39,782 bases of DNA from Bacteriovoracaceae bacterium (GTDB taxonomy: Bacteria; Bdellovibrionota; Bacteriovoracia; Bacteriovoracales; Bacteriovoracaceae): the NCBI GenBank assembly GCA_020630335.1, contig JAHDBN010000019.1, forward strand, positions 3,115 through 42,896. Direction: 5' to 3'. Below the pieces are notes generated by a model. It was not told the DNA's origin. It made no database searches and saw only the letters and a program-made list of their open reading frames with translations. Positions within the stretch are counted from its first letter, which is position 1. Every line of letters starts with the position of its first letter. Shown here in pieces: positions 26,910 to 34,219 of this stretch. The position numbers and the translations under genes were made by a program.

Positions 26910-28005
26910 TAACAAAAGAAATTTTAAAGTTTGGTAAGTAATAACTCAAGATTTGTTTATGATTAAATCCTCTCTTAGCTAATTCAAGAGCTCCCAATTG
27001 ACATAAACCTACTCCATGGCCATTACCTTTGCCTTCAAATCTAACATGCTTTGCTTCTTTGGAGATACTATATCTATTTGATGGCAATATTTTTCTCCCT
27101 AGCTTCTTTCTAAGAAGAGCTTTATTTAAAGAAAATGTTTTTCCTGCTGAAAATAAATCAAACTTTTCTTTAAAGATATTTGAATCGAACAAATCAATTT
27201 TAGAAACAATGATTTTTCTTTTTAATGTCTTGGAGAAAAAACGAGAGAGTTTTTGAAGAGGGACTTTGTTGCTCCAAGATTTTTGAGCATAGTTATGGCA
27301 ATAAGGGCATGTGATGCTCTCGTACTCGGGAATAGTTGTGCTCCATATATCAGAAGGAAGGAGTGTTTTCCCACCACATTTTGAATGATAAAAAATAGGT
27401 TTTAGTACTTTTGAATCTGGAAGTAATATTAACCCTTCTGTTTGTTTCGCTGCTTTTATAGAGTTCGATCTTTCATTTTCTAAACTTCCATGGACTTGAT
27501 CTTTTTCAGAATTTTCTAAATGAAAATCTTGGCTTCTTGGATTTTTTTTTAATTTATGAAGAGCATAGGTCCTTGCAGCGATGGCCTGCGCTTTTAAAGC
27601 TTCTATATGCCAAGAAGGATTCATTTCTTTTGTTAAGATAAGTGCAATATATTTCTCGAATGGTAATTTTGTAATTAAATTGCAAAGAGAGCTGTTTTTA
27701 TTTGAAGTAATTAGAAATTCGCCAGGATAAGAGTTTTTATTCCATTGAATTTTCCCATACTCACTTTGCAGAGAAACAAAAAGTTTTTCTTGCTTTAGAG
27801 CTAAACTTTTTTTAGCGCAATCAAATTTGAAAATTTTATTCCCGGAAAAAGAATCTGATTTTTTAGAATTTAAATAAGTTCTTTTTAAAGATTTTCCTGA
27901 AATAGAAATTTTTTTTTGATTTTTAGCTATTAAAATACTTACATCAGGAATATTGCTCCATAAGGATAAACTAAAGAAAACGCATAGCAATCTAAGGCAA
28001 ATAAT
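26896..28005 (-). CDS. SpoIID/LytB-domain peptidoglycan lytic transglycosylase, probable ATT start
   Basis: SpoIID cleaves glycan strands already stripped of peptides. The diagnostic segment ILTKEMNPSWHIEALKAQ followed by AIAARTYAL holds the catalytic Glu (in KEM). The C-terminus GHGVGLCQLGALELAKRGF, then ILSYYLPNF, matches the family end motif. His/Cys residues in YHSKCGGKT and CPYCHNY could bind zinc, as reported for a clostridial SpoIID. Start: the only near-cognate start usually considered is TTG at 27990, but AAGGAGGG (28017-28010) is 20 bases away from it. ATT at 28005 is 5 bases from the ribosome site and adds MICLR before LLCVFFSLSLWS, completing a signal peptide with a positive charge. 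The amidase gene follows with an overlap. Confidence 0.85.
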   Translation of the reverse strand: MICLRLLCVFFSLSLWSNIPDVSILIAKNQKKISISGKSLKRTYLNSKKSDSFSGNKIFKFDCAKKSLALKQEKLFVSLQSEYGKIQWNKNSYPGEFLITSNKNSSLCNLITKLPFEKYIALILTKEMNPSWHIEALKAQAIAARTYALHKLKKNPRSQDFHLENSEKDQVHGSLENERSNSIKAAKQTEGLILLPDSKVLKPIFYHSKCGGKTLLPSDIWSTTIPEYESITCPYCHNYAQKSWSNKVPLQKLSRFFSKTLKRKIIVSKIDLFDSNIFKEKFDLFSAGKTFSLNKALLRKKLGRKILPSNRYSISKEAKHVRFEGKGNGHGVGLCQLGALELAKRGFNHKQILSYYLPNFKISFVNEAL

Positions 28006-28182
28006 AGTTCCCTCCTTAGAACTATAATCATTAATAAATTGTAGGAAGATGACTTTGATCTTGTAAATAGATATAAGAGAGAGCTTTTTAGTTTTTAATA
28101 TAAACTAGTGAAAAAATTTCCTATCCTTGATAAAAGCTTGATAAATGAAACTAATCTCCGAAAAGTTTAATAGGAGAGGGTT

Positions 28183-28389
28183 ATGAAATCAGATTTAAGA
28201 AAAGAAGACTTTGTTGATTATTTTGGTAGTAAAGAAAAAATAAACAAACAAATTCATCAATGTAGGCATTGTGGATCTAAACTATTGCTGACTCATTTAC
28301 CCGACTATGGAAAACTTTATGTTCAAGAAACATCTAGATGTTTAGATTGTGGAGAAGTACATAAAAAAAGACTACATATTCTAAATTAA
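28183..28389 (+). CDS. Small zinc-ribbon protein
   Basis: The 68-residue product has two CxxC knuckles (CRHCGSK and CLDCGEVH) 31 residues apart, with a KLYVQETSR strand between, the layout of a small zinc ribbon. It has no signal peptide and is hydrophilic with a charged N-terminus (KSDLRKEDFVDYFG). No family name is recognised; such proteins often bind nucleic acid or protein partners. TAGGAGAGGG precedes the ATG. A possible promoter is TTGATA (28127-28132) with 17 bases to ACTAAT (28150-28155). It is upstream of the DsbA-like lipoprotein but 98 bases apart, so co-transcription is not assured. The ~175 bases between it and the SpoIID-like start show no other feature. Confidence 0.75.
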   Translation: MKSDLRKEDFVDYFGSKEKINKQIHQCRHCGSKLLLTHLPDYGKLYVQETSRCLDCGEVHKKRLHILN

Positions 28390-28487
28390 TTAAATTTTAA
28401 CAAACTATTGACCATTAGCTGTATTGATAAAATTCATTATCTTCATTACTATTATTAAGCAAATCATTTCACTACAAAGGAAGGAAG

Positions 28488-29291
28488 ATGAAGATTTTAT
28501 TAATTTGTGTATTAACACTTTTTGCTTGTAACCCTGCAAACAACCAAGGAAGTAGTTCTAGTAGCAGTAGTGCAACGGGTACTATCTCTAAAGATGCAGT
28601 AAAAAAATTATTAATGGATAACCCTGATATTTTAACAGACGTTATTGAAGCTCACCCTGCAAAGATCTTAGATACATTTCAAGCTGCAGCAAAAAAAGCT
28701 CAACAAATACAAAAAGAAAAACAAAGATTAGAAAGTTTTAATAAACCTCTAGTTGCCAAGATGAGAAGTGATGAGCTTTATAGAGGCAATAAAGATGCTC
28801 CTTTGCAATTAGTTGAATATTCTGACTTTCAATGTTTTTACTGTTCAAAAGCTTATCAAACAGTAATGAGTCTTCTTGAAAAATATAAAGGAAAGATTAG
28901 TTTCGTTTATAAGCACCTTCCAGTTATTGGTAAATACTCTAAGAAGTGTTCAGAGTTTTATGAAGCAATTAGGTTACAAAGTGGAGAAAAAGCAATGGCT
29001 TTTCATGATGAGCTTTATAAGAATCAAAAAGCTATTAATTCTGGAGGAGAAAAGTTTCTAAAAGAAATGGCAGTTAAGGTTGGAGCAGATGTCGCGAAGA
29101 TAGAAGCTGATATTAAAGCTGGTAAAGTTGCAGAAAGAATCAAGCAAGATACTGAAGAAGCAAGGAAATTTGGTTTTTCTGGTACTCCTGGGTTCTTGTT
29201 AAATGGTATTGCCGTTAAAGGTGCTTATCCGCTTGATCACTTTGAAGGAATTGTTGAAGAACTAAAGAAAAGAGGAAAAGTTAAACTTTAA
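28488..29291 (+). CDS. DsbA/BdbD-type thiol-disulfide oxidoreductase lipoprotein
   Basis: A lipoprotein signal (MKILLICVLTLFACNPAN, lipobox LFAC) is followed by a Ser-rich linker and a helical segment. The thioredoxin-fold domain then carries the active site CFYC (in YSDFQCFYCSKAYQ) and the cis-proline loop GTPGFLLNG. The KYSKKCSEFYEAIRLQSGEKAMAFHDEL helix region is the DsbA-type insertion (given to show residues KKC and HDEL). It probably forms or shuffles disulfides in secreted Cys-rich proteins at the membrane; several such proteins are encoded in this window. AAGGAAG is the ribosome site. A strong terminator follows 33 bases after the stop, so it ends a transcript. Confidence 0.88.
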   Translation: MKILLICVLTLFACNPANNQGSSSSSSSATGTISKDAVKKLLMDNPDILTDVIEAHPAKILDTFQAAAKKAQQIQKEKQRLESFNKPLVAKMRSDELYRGNKDAPLQLVEYSDFQCFYCSKAYQTVMSLLEKYKGKISFVYKHLPVIGKYSKKCSEFYEAIRLQSGEKAMAFHDELYKNQKAINSGGEKFLKEMAVKVGADVAKIEADIKAGKVAERIKQDTEEARKFGFSGTPGFLLNGIAVKGAYPLDHFEGIVEELKKRGKVKL

Positions 29292-29323
29292 AATAAGAGA
29301 ACATTTTAATACACTATTTCATA

Positions 29324-29348
29324 GGGGCAACTTTTTGTTGCCCTTTTT
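29324..29348 (+). terminator. Intrinsic terminator after the DsbA-like gene
   Basis: GGGCAAC (29325-29331) pairs with GTTGCCC (29337-29343) around a TTTTT loop, followed by five T residues and ATTT. Confidence 0.92.
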
Positions 29349-29428
29349 ATTTGCCAATTAAAAACAAATAAGATTTGATAAAGATAATTGATATATTTTA
29401 ATTAATTCTTTCAATCAAGGAGATGATT

Positions 29429-29707
29429 ATGAACAGAAAAGAACTAGTTGACGCAATTTTAAAAAACAAAGAACTTCAGCACTGGACGAAAAAAGAGTGT
29501 GAAACTTTTATTAATTGTATGACTGATACAATTAAATCTTCAGTAAAGAAAGGTGATGATGTTTCTTTATTTGGTTTTGGAACTTTCACTAAAATAAGAA
29601 GAGCTGCTAGAAATGGTGTAAATCCTTCTACTGGTGAAAAAATTAAAATCAAAGCAAGAACTTCTCCAAAATTCAAGCCTGCTAAAGGTTGGAAGGACAT
29701 GTTCTAA
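29429..29707 (+). CDS. HU/IHF-family DNA-bending protein
   Basis: The 92-residue product carries the family pattern throughout: MNRKELVDAILKNKE, KSSVKKGDDVSLFGFGTF and the beta-arm RNGVNPSTGEKIKIKA with the DNA-intercalating proline in NPSTGE, ending KPAKGWKDMF. Length is normal for HU (about 90). I chose ATG 29429 because AAGGAG sits exactly 6 bases upstream; the ATG at 29423 abuts the ribosome site. HU coats and bends chromosomal DNA. Whether it is the main HU or an accessory copy cannot be said. It is flanked by terminators on both sides, so it is a monocistronic gene. Confidence 0.93.
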   Translation: MNRKELVDAILKNKELQHWTKKECETFINCMTDTIKSSVKKGDDVSLFGFGTFTKIRRAARNGVNPSTGEKIKIKARTSPKFKPAKGWKDMF

Positions 29708-29741
29708 TTAGTACTAAATACTAATTTACTAAAGTAATTCG

Positions 29742-29770
29742 AAGGAGAGAATTTATTCTCTCCTTTTTTT
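29742..29770 (+). terminator. Intrinsic terminator after the HU gene
   Basis: AAGGAGAGAA (29742-29751) pairs with TTCTCTCCTT (29756-29765) around a TTTA loop, and the T-run continues to 29770. It lies 34 bases after the stop codon. Confidence 0.92.
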
Positions 29771-29771
29771 A

Positions 29772-29801
29772 TTGAATCCTTTTACTTTTATTCAGTATAA
29801 T
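29772..29801 (+). promoter_or_regulatory. Sigma-70-type promoter for the flagellar regulator block
   Basis: TTGAAT (29772-29777) is followed after 18 bases by a perfect -10 TATAAT (29796-29801). The predicted start near 29808 leaves a 12-base leader with GAAGGA before the ATG at 29820. Confidence 0.65.
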
Positions 29802-29819
29802 TAAGTTAGAAGGATAAAT

Positions 29820-30329
29820 ATGGATAAAGAGATAGAGCAAAACGAATTAATAAATGTACTCAAGAGTTTTGATGAAGGTGCATTAATAAATTTTGATTCA
29901 AATTTTCAAAAAAAACTTCTTCAAAAACTAACTAAAAAGTTTGCAGTTAAAAATATAAGAATTTCTATGATAGAAACTCTTCCTCTTGATGAAAACGAAA
30001 TTCATAAAGTCATCGGTAAGGCTAAAGAAATACATCATATTGGAGTTCATCATAATAACGAAATAGTATGTTGCCTAGACGAGAGATCAGCTACAAATTT
30101 CTTAAATATTTGCTATGGCGTCAAAGAAGACAGTTTTTTTGATAAAAAGAAAACAAGTTCTTTAGAAGATTTTTTTATTCTAGATTTCATAAAAGAATTC
30201 TCTCAAAGTTTAGACTGTGATGACTTTTCCATTTTTAATGATACAAACTTCTATATTGCGAAGTTAGAGAATAGTTACTTCGAAGTATTTTTTCATTTTA
30301 TTAAATTTAAACAAGAGATGTTAGCTTGA
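29820..30329 (+). CDS. Unknown protein, first gene before flhF
   Basis: The 169-residue soluble protein has no signal peptide. The N-terminus is helical and acidic, then KKFAVKNIRISMIETLPLDE gives a strand-turn region and ERSATNFLNICYGVKED a helix; the C-terminus (FYIAKLENSYFEVFFHFIKFKQ) forms strands. It overlaps flhF as TTGA (its stop TGA lies inside the flhF TTG start), so the two are translationally coupled. That position suggests a role in flagellar placement or number, but no FliM, FlhG or MinD motif is visible, and I do not recognise a family. Confidence 0.72.
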   Translation: MDKEIEQNELINVLKSFDEGALINFDSNFQKKLLQKLTKKFAVKNIRISMIETLPLDENEIHKVIGKAKEIHHIGVHHNNEIVCCLDERSATNFLNICYGVKEDSFFDKKKTSSLEDFFILDFIKEFSQSLDCDDFSIFNDTNFYIAKLENSYFEVFFHFIKFKQEMLA

Positions 30330-31366
30330 AGACTTATACTTTTGAAGGAAACTCTCTTGAAGAAGCTCTAAGTGCAGTAAAAAATCATTTAGGGCCAGAA
30401 GCCGTTATTTTAAAAACAAATAACTATTCAGGAATACAAGGAGCCTTGAAAAAAAATAAGTTTGAAGTTATTGCAAGAAAAGCTGAAAGTTTAATTGAAG
30501 ATAAGAATGAACATTTTAATTTTGAAGAATATGAGACTCGTTTTAAGGATTTGGAAAAATTAGTAAATGAATTAAGCTTAGAGATAAAAGAATCCAAAGA
30601 AAAAAAATCTTCTATCTATAAAATAAGAAAAATATTAAAATCTTTTGATCTTTCAGAAGATTTAATTTCACATGTCCTAAAAAAAGCAAGCTTTGAATTG
30701 AATTCAGATGAACTTAAGAATGAAGAAGTCATTTATGAACTTGTTTTAAGAGAAATATCTAGAAGTATATTAGTGTCTCATTCTTGTTTTACTAAATTAG
30801 AAAATAAGTTTAAATCAGTTATAACCATACTCTGCTCTCCTCGTTCTTCTGGACAAAGTTCGATGACAAAAAAGTTAGCAAGCTTAAGTGAAAGTGCTGA
30901 AATCATTTGCTTTCGAAGTTGTGATGAACAAAATTTTAGTAATTCAATGTTAGAGCTGGATGTACATAATGTGCATACCCTTCATGATTTAATAGCGAAA
31001 TTAAATCGTTTAACTCATAAGAATCGACATGTTTTTATAGACCTGAATACTAACAATTATCCAGAAGATCATACAAAAAAAATTATTCATTCTATAAAAA
31101 AGAATTTTAAGAGAGTAGAGGTCTTACTATCTTTGTCAGCTATTCACTCAGAATTGTATAATAAAAGAATTAGTCAGATTTATAAGGATATAGCGGATGG
31201 AGCAGTAGTATCTCATTTGGATCTATCTTTAAATCTTTCAGCCCTAGTGAATGTACAATTTTTTAATAAACTACCCTATAAGTTTTTTGGTACAGGGCCA
31301 GTTATCCCAAAAGATTTAGAAGAAGCTTCTAGGGAGAAAATTATATCCCATATATTAAGCTTATAA
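30326..31366 (+). CDS. flhF: FlhF-like protein with degenerate GTPase motifs
   Basis: FlhF is an SRP-type GTPase that places polar flagella. The N-terminus MKTYTFEGNSLEEALSAVKN followed by LGPEAVILKT is the clear FlhF N-terminal domain, and KFFGTGPVIPKDLEEAS near the C-terminus matches its G5 region. A coiled coil sits at about residues 60-95. The GTPase core is worn: where FlhF has GPTGVGKTT, this has SPRSSGQSS (171-179, Gln177 replacing the catalytic Lys); DTAGR is replaced by DLNTN, and TKLDE by SHLDL. It should therefore be unable to bind or hydrolyse GTP normally. The start is TTG 30326, coupled to the upstream gene. The reading frame is intact, so this is divergence and not a pseudogene. 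fliA follows without an flhG between. Confidence 0.78.
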   Translation: MKTYTFEGNSLEEALSAVKNHLGPEAVILKTNNYSGIQGALKKNKFEVIARKAESLIEDKNEHFNFEEYETRFKDLEKLVNELSLEIKESKEKKSSIYKIRKILKSFDLSEDLISHVLKKASFELNSDELKNEEVIYELVLREISRSILVSHSCFTKLENKFKSVITILCSPRSSGQSSMTKKLASLSESAEIICFRSCDEQNFSNSMLELDVHNVHTLHDLIAKLNRLTHKNRHVFIDLNTNNYPEDHTKKIIHSIKKNFKRVEVLLSLSAIHSELYNKRISQIYKDIADGAVVSHLDLSLNLSALVNVQFFNKLPYKFFGTGPVIPKDLEEASREKIISHILSL

Positions 31367-31431
31367 GTATTTTTTCATTATTCTTTAGACCGTAATTTTT
31401 TCTTCAAGAAACATAGGATTTTTAAAAAGAT

Positions 31432-31437
31432 TATAAT
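31432..31437 (+). promoter_or_regulatory. -10 element giving a possible leaderless fliA transcript
   Basis: A perfect TATAAT ends 7 bases before the fliA ATG, so transcription would begin at or next to the A of the start codon. No Shine-Dalgarno sequence is present in the upstream bases. No good -35 is seen at 16-18 bases. Confidence 0.4.
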
Positions 31438-31444
31438 TACATCA

Positions 31445-32221
31445 ATGACTACAAAACTTAGAAATCTAAAAGATTATAGAGATACCAAGAATCCTAGGGT
31501 GAAGCAAAAAATAATTGTGGAGTATGCTCCTTTAGTAAAGTTTATTGCTCAGAGAATAGCATCAAGGTTACCTTCTAATATAGAACTTGATGATCTTATT
31601 TCATGTGGTGTTATTGGTCTAATGGATGCAATAGAAAAATTCGATGCAACAAGACAAAATAAATTTAAAACGTATGCAGAGTTTAGAATTCGAGGATCGA
31701 TATTAGATGAATTAAGGGCTCAGGATTGGATCCCAAGATCAGTGCGAGATAAAGCAAAAGTTCTTGATAGAGCTGCTGCCAAAATAGAAAACCAATATGG
31801 ACGATCAGCAACAGAAGAAGAGATGTGCAAAGAGCTAAATTTAAGCATTGAAGAGTATCATCAAATGTTAAATCAAACACAGTCTGTATCAGTTTTAAAT
31901 ATTGATGATTCTAATCTTTTTAAAAAATGTGATAAGAAATCGATGCGAAACTTAACTGAAAATAGAAATGGAACGAATCCTTTTATTTCTATTAATGAGA
32001 AGGATTTGAGTGATAAGCTTAAAAATGGCATAAAACTCTTACCTGAGAAACAACGACTTGTTCTTTCTTTGTACTATTATGAAGACCTTAACCTTAAAGA
32101 GATCGGAAAAGTTCTTGGTGTTACAGAGTCACGAGTGTCGCAACTTCATACTCAAGCTATGATAAGATTAAGATCAAAACTAAAAAATAAGATTTCAGAA
32201 GAAGATCTTAGGGTCGCCTAA
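31445..32221 (+). CDS. fliA: Flagellar sigma factor FliA (sigma-28)
   Basis: A 258-residue sigma-70-family factor that directs RNA polymerase to late flagellar and chemotaxis genes. Region 2 is intact (YAPLVKFIAQRIASRLP; LDDLISCGVIGLMDAIEKFD; FKTYAEFRIRGSILDELRAQDW, in which IRGSILDELR-xxDW-PRSVR is diagnostic of FliA/WhiG). Region 3 follows (YGRSATEEEMCKELNLS), and region 4 carries LPEKQRLVLSLYYYEDLNL followed by EIGKVLGVTESRVSQLH. There is no visible ribosome site. The gene is 78 bases behind flhF, where many bacteria have flhG between the two. A short hairpin CTTAGG-GTCG-CCTAAG overlaps its stop codon. Confidence 0.92.
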   Translation: MTTKLRNLKDYRDTKNPRVKQKIIVEYAPLVKFIAQRIASRLPSNIELDDLISCGVIGLMDAIEKFDATRQNKFKTYAEFRIRGSILDELRAQDWIPRSVRDKAKVLDRAAAKIENQYGRSATEEEMCKELNLSIEEYHQMLNQTQSVSVLNIDDSNLFKKCDKKSMRNLTENRNGTNPFISINEKDLSDKLKNGIKLLPEKQRLVLSLYYYEDLNLKEIGKVLGVTESRVSQLHTQAMIRLRSKLKNKISEEDLRVA

Positions 32222-32314
32222 GGCCGAGCAAAAAACTCCCTTAAGTTCTTTCCAAATCGCTAACCCTGCGTCATTATTAAGATATAAGCATTTTATCAAT
32301 TAATGAGGTTTAGA

Positions 32315-34219
32315 ATGTTCGGTGATAAGTTTAAAGATTCTTTTAAAATATATTGGTTTCTTCATGTCATATTTGTTGCGATAGTTGTCTTCGCTTTTTT
32401 TCTTTTAATTCACTTTAAAAATCAATCATTAGAAAGAGCTGTGAAGATGTCTAATCTTCATAAAGATGTAAAAACGGTTGTAGAAACATCTCAACTTTTA
32501 AAAAGAAAAAATGTTTCGAATGAAGAATTAAATAATAACTTAGATCACCTTATTTCGATTAATAAAGAAGTCTTAGGTATGCAATCTTTGCTTGGAGAAG
32601 ATGAACTTCATGAAAAAAGAGCAGAATTATTTGAAAGTTTTTCAGATAATCAAAGACCAGAATTTGATCTTTCTAAAAGTTGGTTTGATTATGTTGAAGC
32701 AAATAAGAGTTTTTTGAAATTTGTACAAGCAAATTATTGGAAGACATTGACTGGAATTAGTAAACGAATAGTAGCTAGAACAGATTCTCGTTTTGATTGG
32801 AATAGATTTCCTTTTGATGTTATTAAAAATAATAGTAAGGATTATCAACAGGTTTTAGATGTTACAAAAGCTTCAGCTTTAAAAGAAGAAAGTAAAGTTG
32901 AGATTGAAAATAACATTAAAGAATTATCCAAGAGATTAGAAATTGTAAAAAATGAATTAATTAAATCAAGACCTTATAGAGAGAATTATAATGAGTTCAT
33001 GAGGCTTACAGAGAAATGGGTTCAAAGGTGGAATAAGTCATCGCAGAGAGTTCTCACTCCTAGGTTTGATTTTATGTCGGTTAAAGATTTTTTGACTTTA
33101 GCATTTGTCATCTTGCTTTCCTTAATACTGTTTTACGTACTTGGGAAAAAAGTATTTCTTTACAACAAAGGACTGGCTGAACAAGAAAGTATTGATCAGT
33201 TTAACAGACTTATTTTAAAAGATGATATTAAGTTTATCGAAGGTGGAAGCTTTGAGTATCAAAATACCATTAAGAGTCTAAGAGAATATCTTAAAAAGAA
33301 ATTAAGCTTTTCTCGAATTTTTCAAAAGTCGGTACCTTTTCCTGCTTTGTTATTAGATGAGAAAATGAATCTTAAGTGGAAAAATGAACACTTTGATGAA
33401 TTCTTAAATATAGATGATAATAATATTTTAAAAAAATTGGATGACTCTTTTGCGCAGAATATTTCTTCTATGATTCAAAATACTTTTGAGAGTAATCTTC
33501 CAAGTATTTACAAAGTTAAAAATAAAAAAGATCAATCATTTCAAATTTATATTACGCCAGTTGAAAGTTATAGTGTTAGATTTGTGATGATTTCTTTTAC
33601 CTCTCTTGGTGAGGTGGAGGGATCTATTAGTATTCATGCAAGTTCTCTGCTGGAATCTCTTGATCATATTTTAGAAAACCTAGAAGATGAAAGTTTTAAC
33701 CCTGAGGATCTATCTAATGAGTTTTCTAAAAAAGAAGTGAATCTTCTTTATGAAAAGCTTTTAGACTTTGTTTCATATCGAAATAATAAGAGTCTTCATC
33801 TACAAAAAAATGTTTCAAGTTTGAATTCAGATGTGGAAGTAATGAAAGAAGCTTTAGAAAAAATTAATAATTTGAATTCAGAATCTCTTGATATTTATAG
33901 TGGTCTTTCTTCTAAGTTTTTAGAGTTAAAAAATACTCTTACTGATTCAGTTGAAATGAATGAAACTCTTTACTTACATCAATTGCAGGGTAGTCAGCTA
34001 ATTGAAGAGTTAGGAGAACTAATTTCATCACCTAGCCACTTAGAGAATGTAAATCTTTATCTCGAAAAATCATTAGAAGTTCAGAAGAAATTTGCAGAAT
34101 ATGAAGAGGAAGTTATTATTCTTCTTAAAAGTATTGTAGATTCTACTAAACAAATAGGTGGACATTTATCAGTTGTTTCAGAAAATATTCAAGAAGGATT
34201 AAATAAATCTTTAAATTAA
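32315..34219 (+). CDS. Two-transmembrane signalling-like protein, output domain not recognised
   Basis: From ATG 32315 (GAGG 6 bases upstream; ATG 32303 overlaps that site) the protein has 634 residues. Transmembrane helix 1 is at ~13-33 (WFLHVIFVAIVVFAFFLLI), a periplasmic helical domain of about 220 residues follows, and helix 2 is at ~255-275 (LTLAFVILLSLILFYVLG). The cytoplasmic part has a PAS-like segment (VPFPALLLDEKMNLKWKNEH) and then long heptad-rich coiled coils to the C-terminus. No histidine-kinase, GGDEF or methyl-accepting hairpin motif is visible. The layout resembles a chemoreceptor or sensor kinase that lost or replaced its output. It is downstream of fliA; its stop overlaps the convergent astA stop by 4 bases. 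Confidence 0.7.
   Translation: MFGDKFKDSFKIYWFLHVIFVAIVVFAFFLLIHFKNQSLERAVKMSNLHKDVKTVVETSQLLKRKNVSNEELNNNLDHLISINKEVLGMQSLLGEDELHEKRAELFESFSDNQRPEFDLSKSWFDYVEANKSFLKFVQANYWKTLTGISKRIVARTDSRFDWNRFPFDVIKNNSKDYQQVLDVTKASALKEESKVEIENNIKELSKRLEIVKNELIKSRPYRENYNEFMRLTEKWVQRWNKSSQRVLTPRFDFMSVKDFLTLAFVILLSLILFYVLGKKVFLYNKGLAEQESIDQFNRLILKDDIKFIEGGSFEYQNTIKSLREYLKKKLSFSRIFQKSVPFPALLLDEKMNLKWKNEHFDEFLNIDDNNILKKLDDSFAQNISSMIQNTFESNLPSIYKVKNKKDQSFQIYITPVESYSVRFVMISFTSLGEVEGSISIHASSLLESLDHILENLEDESFNPEDLSNEFSKKEVNLLYEKLLDFVSYRNNKSLHLQKNVSSLNSDVEVMKEALEKINNLNSESLDIYSGLSSKFLELKNTLTDSVEMNETLYLHQLQGSQLIEELGELISSPSHLENVNLYLEKSLEVQKKFAEYEEEVIILLKSIVDSTKQIGGHLSVVSENIQEGLNKSLN

Noticed and set aside
32236-32268. 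Possible FliA (sigma-28) promoter before the gene at 32315
   Set aside because: TTAAGTT and a TCGCTAA-like element are present, but the spacing is far too short for the sigma-28 consensus.
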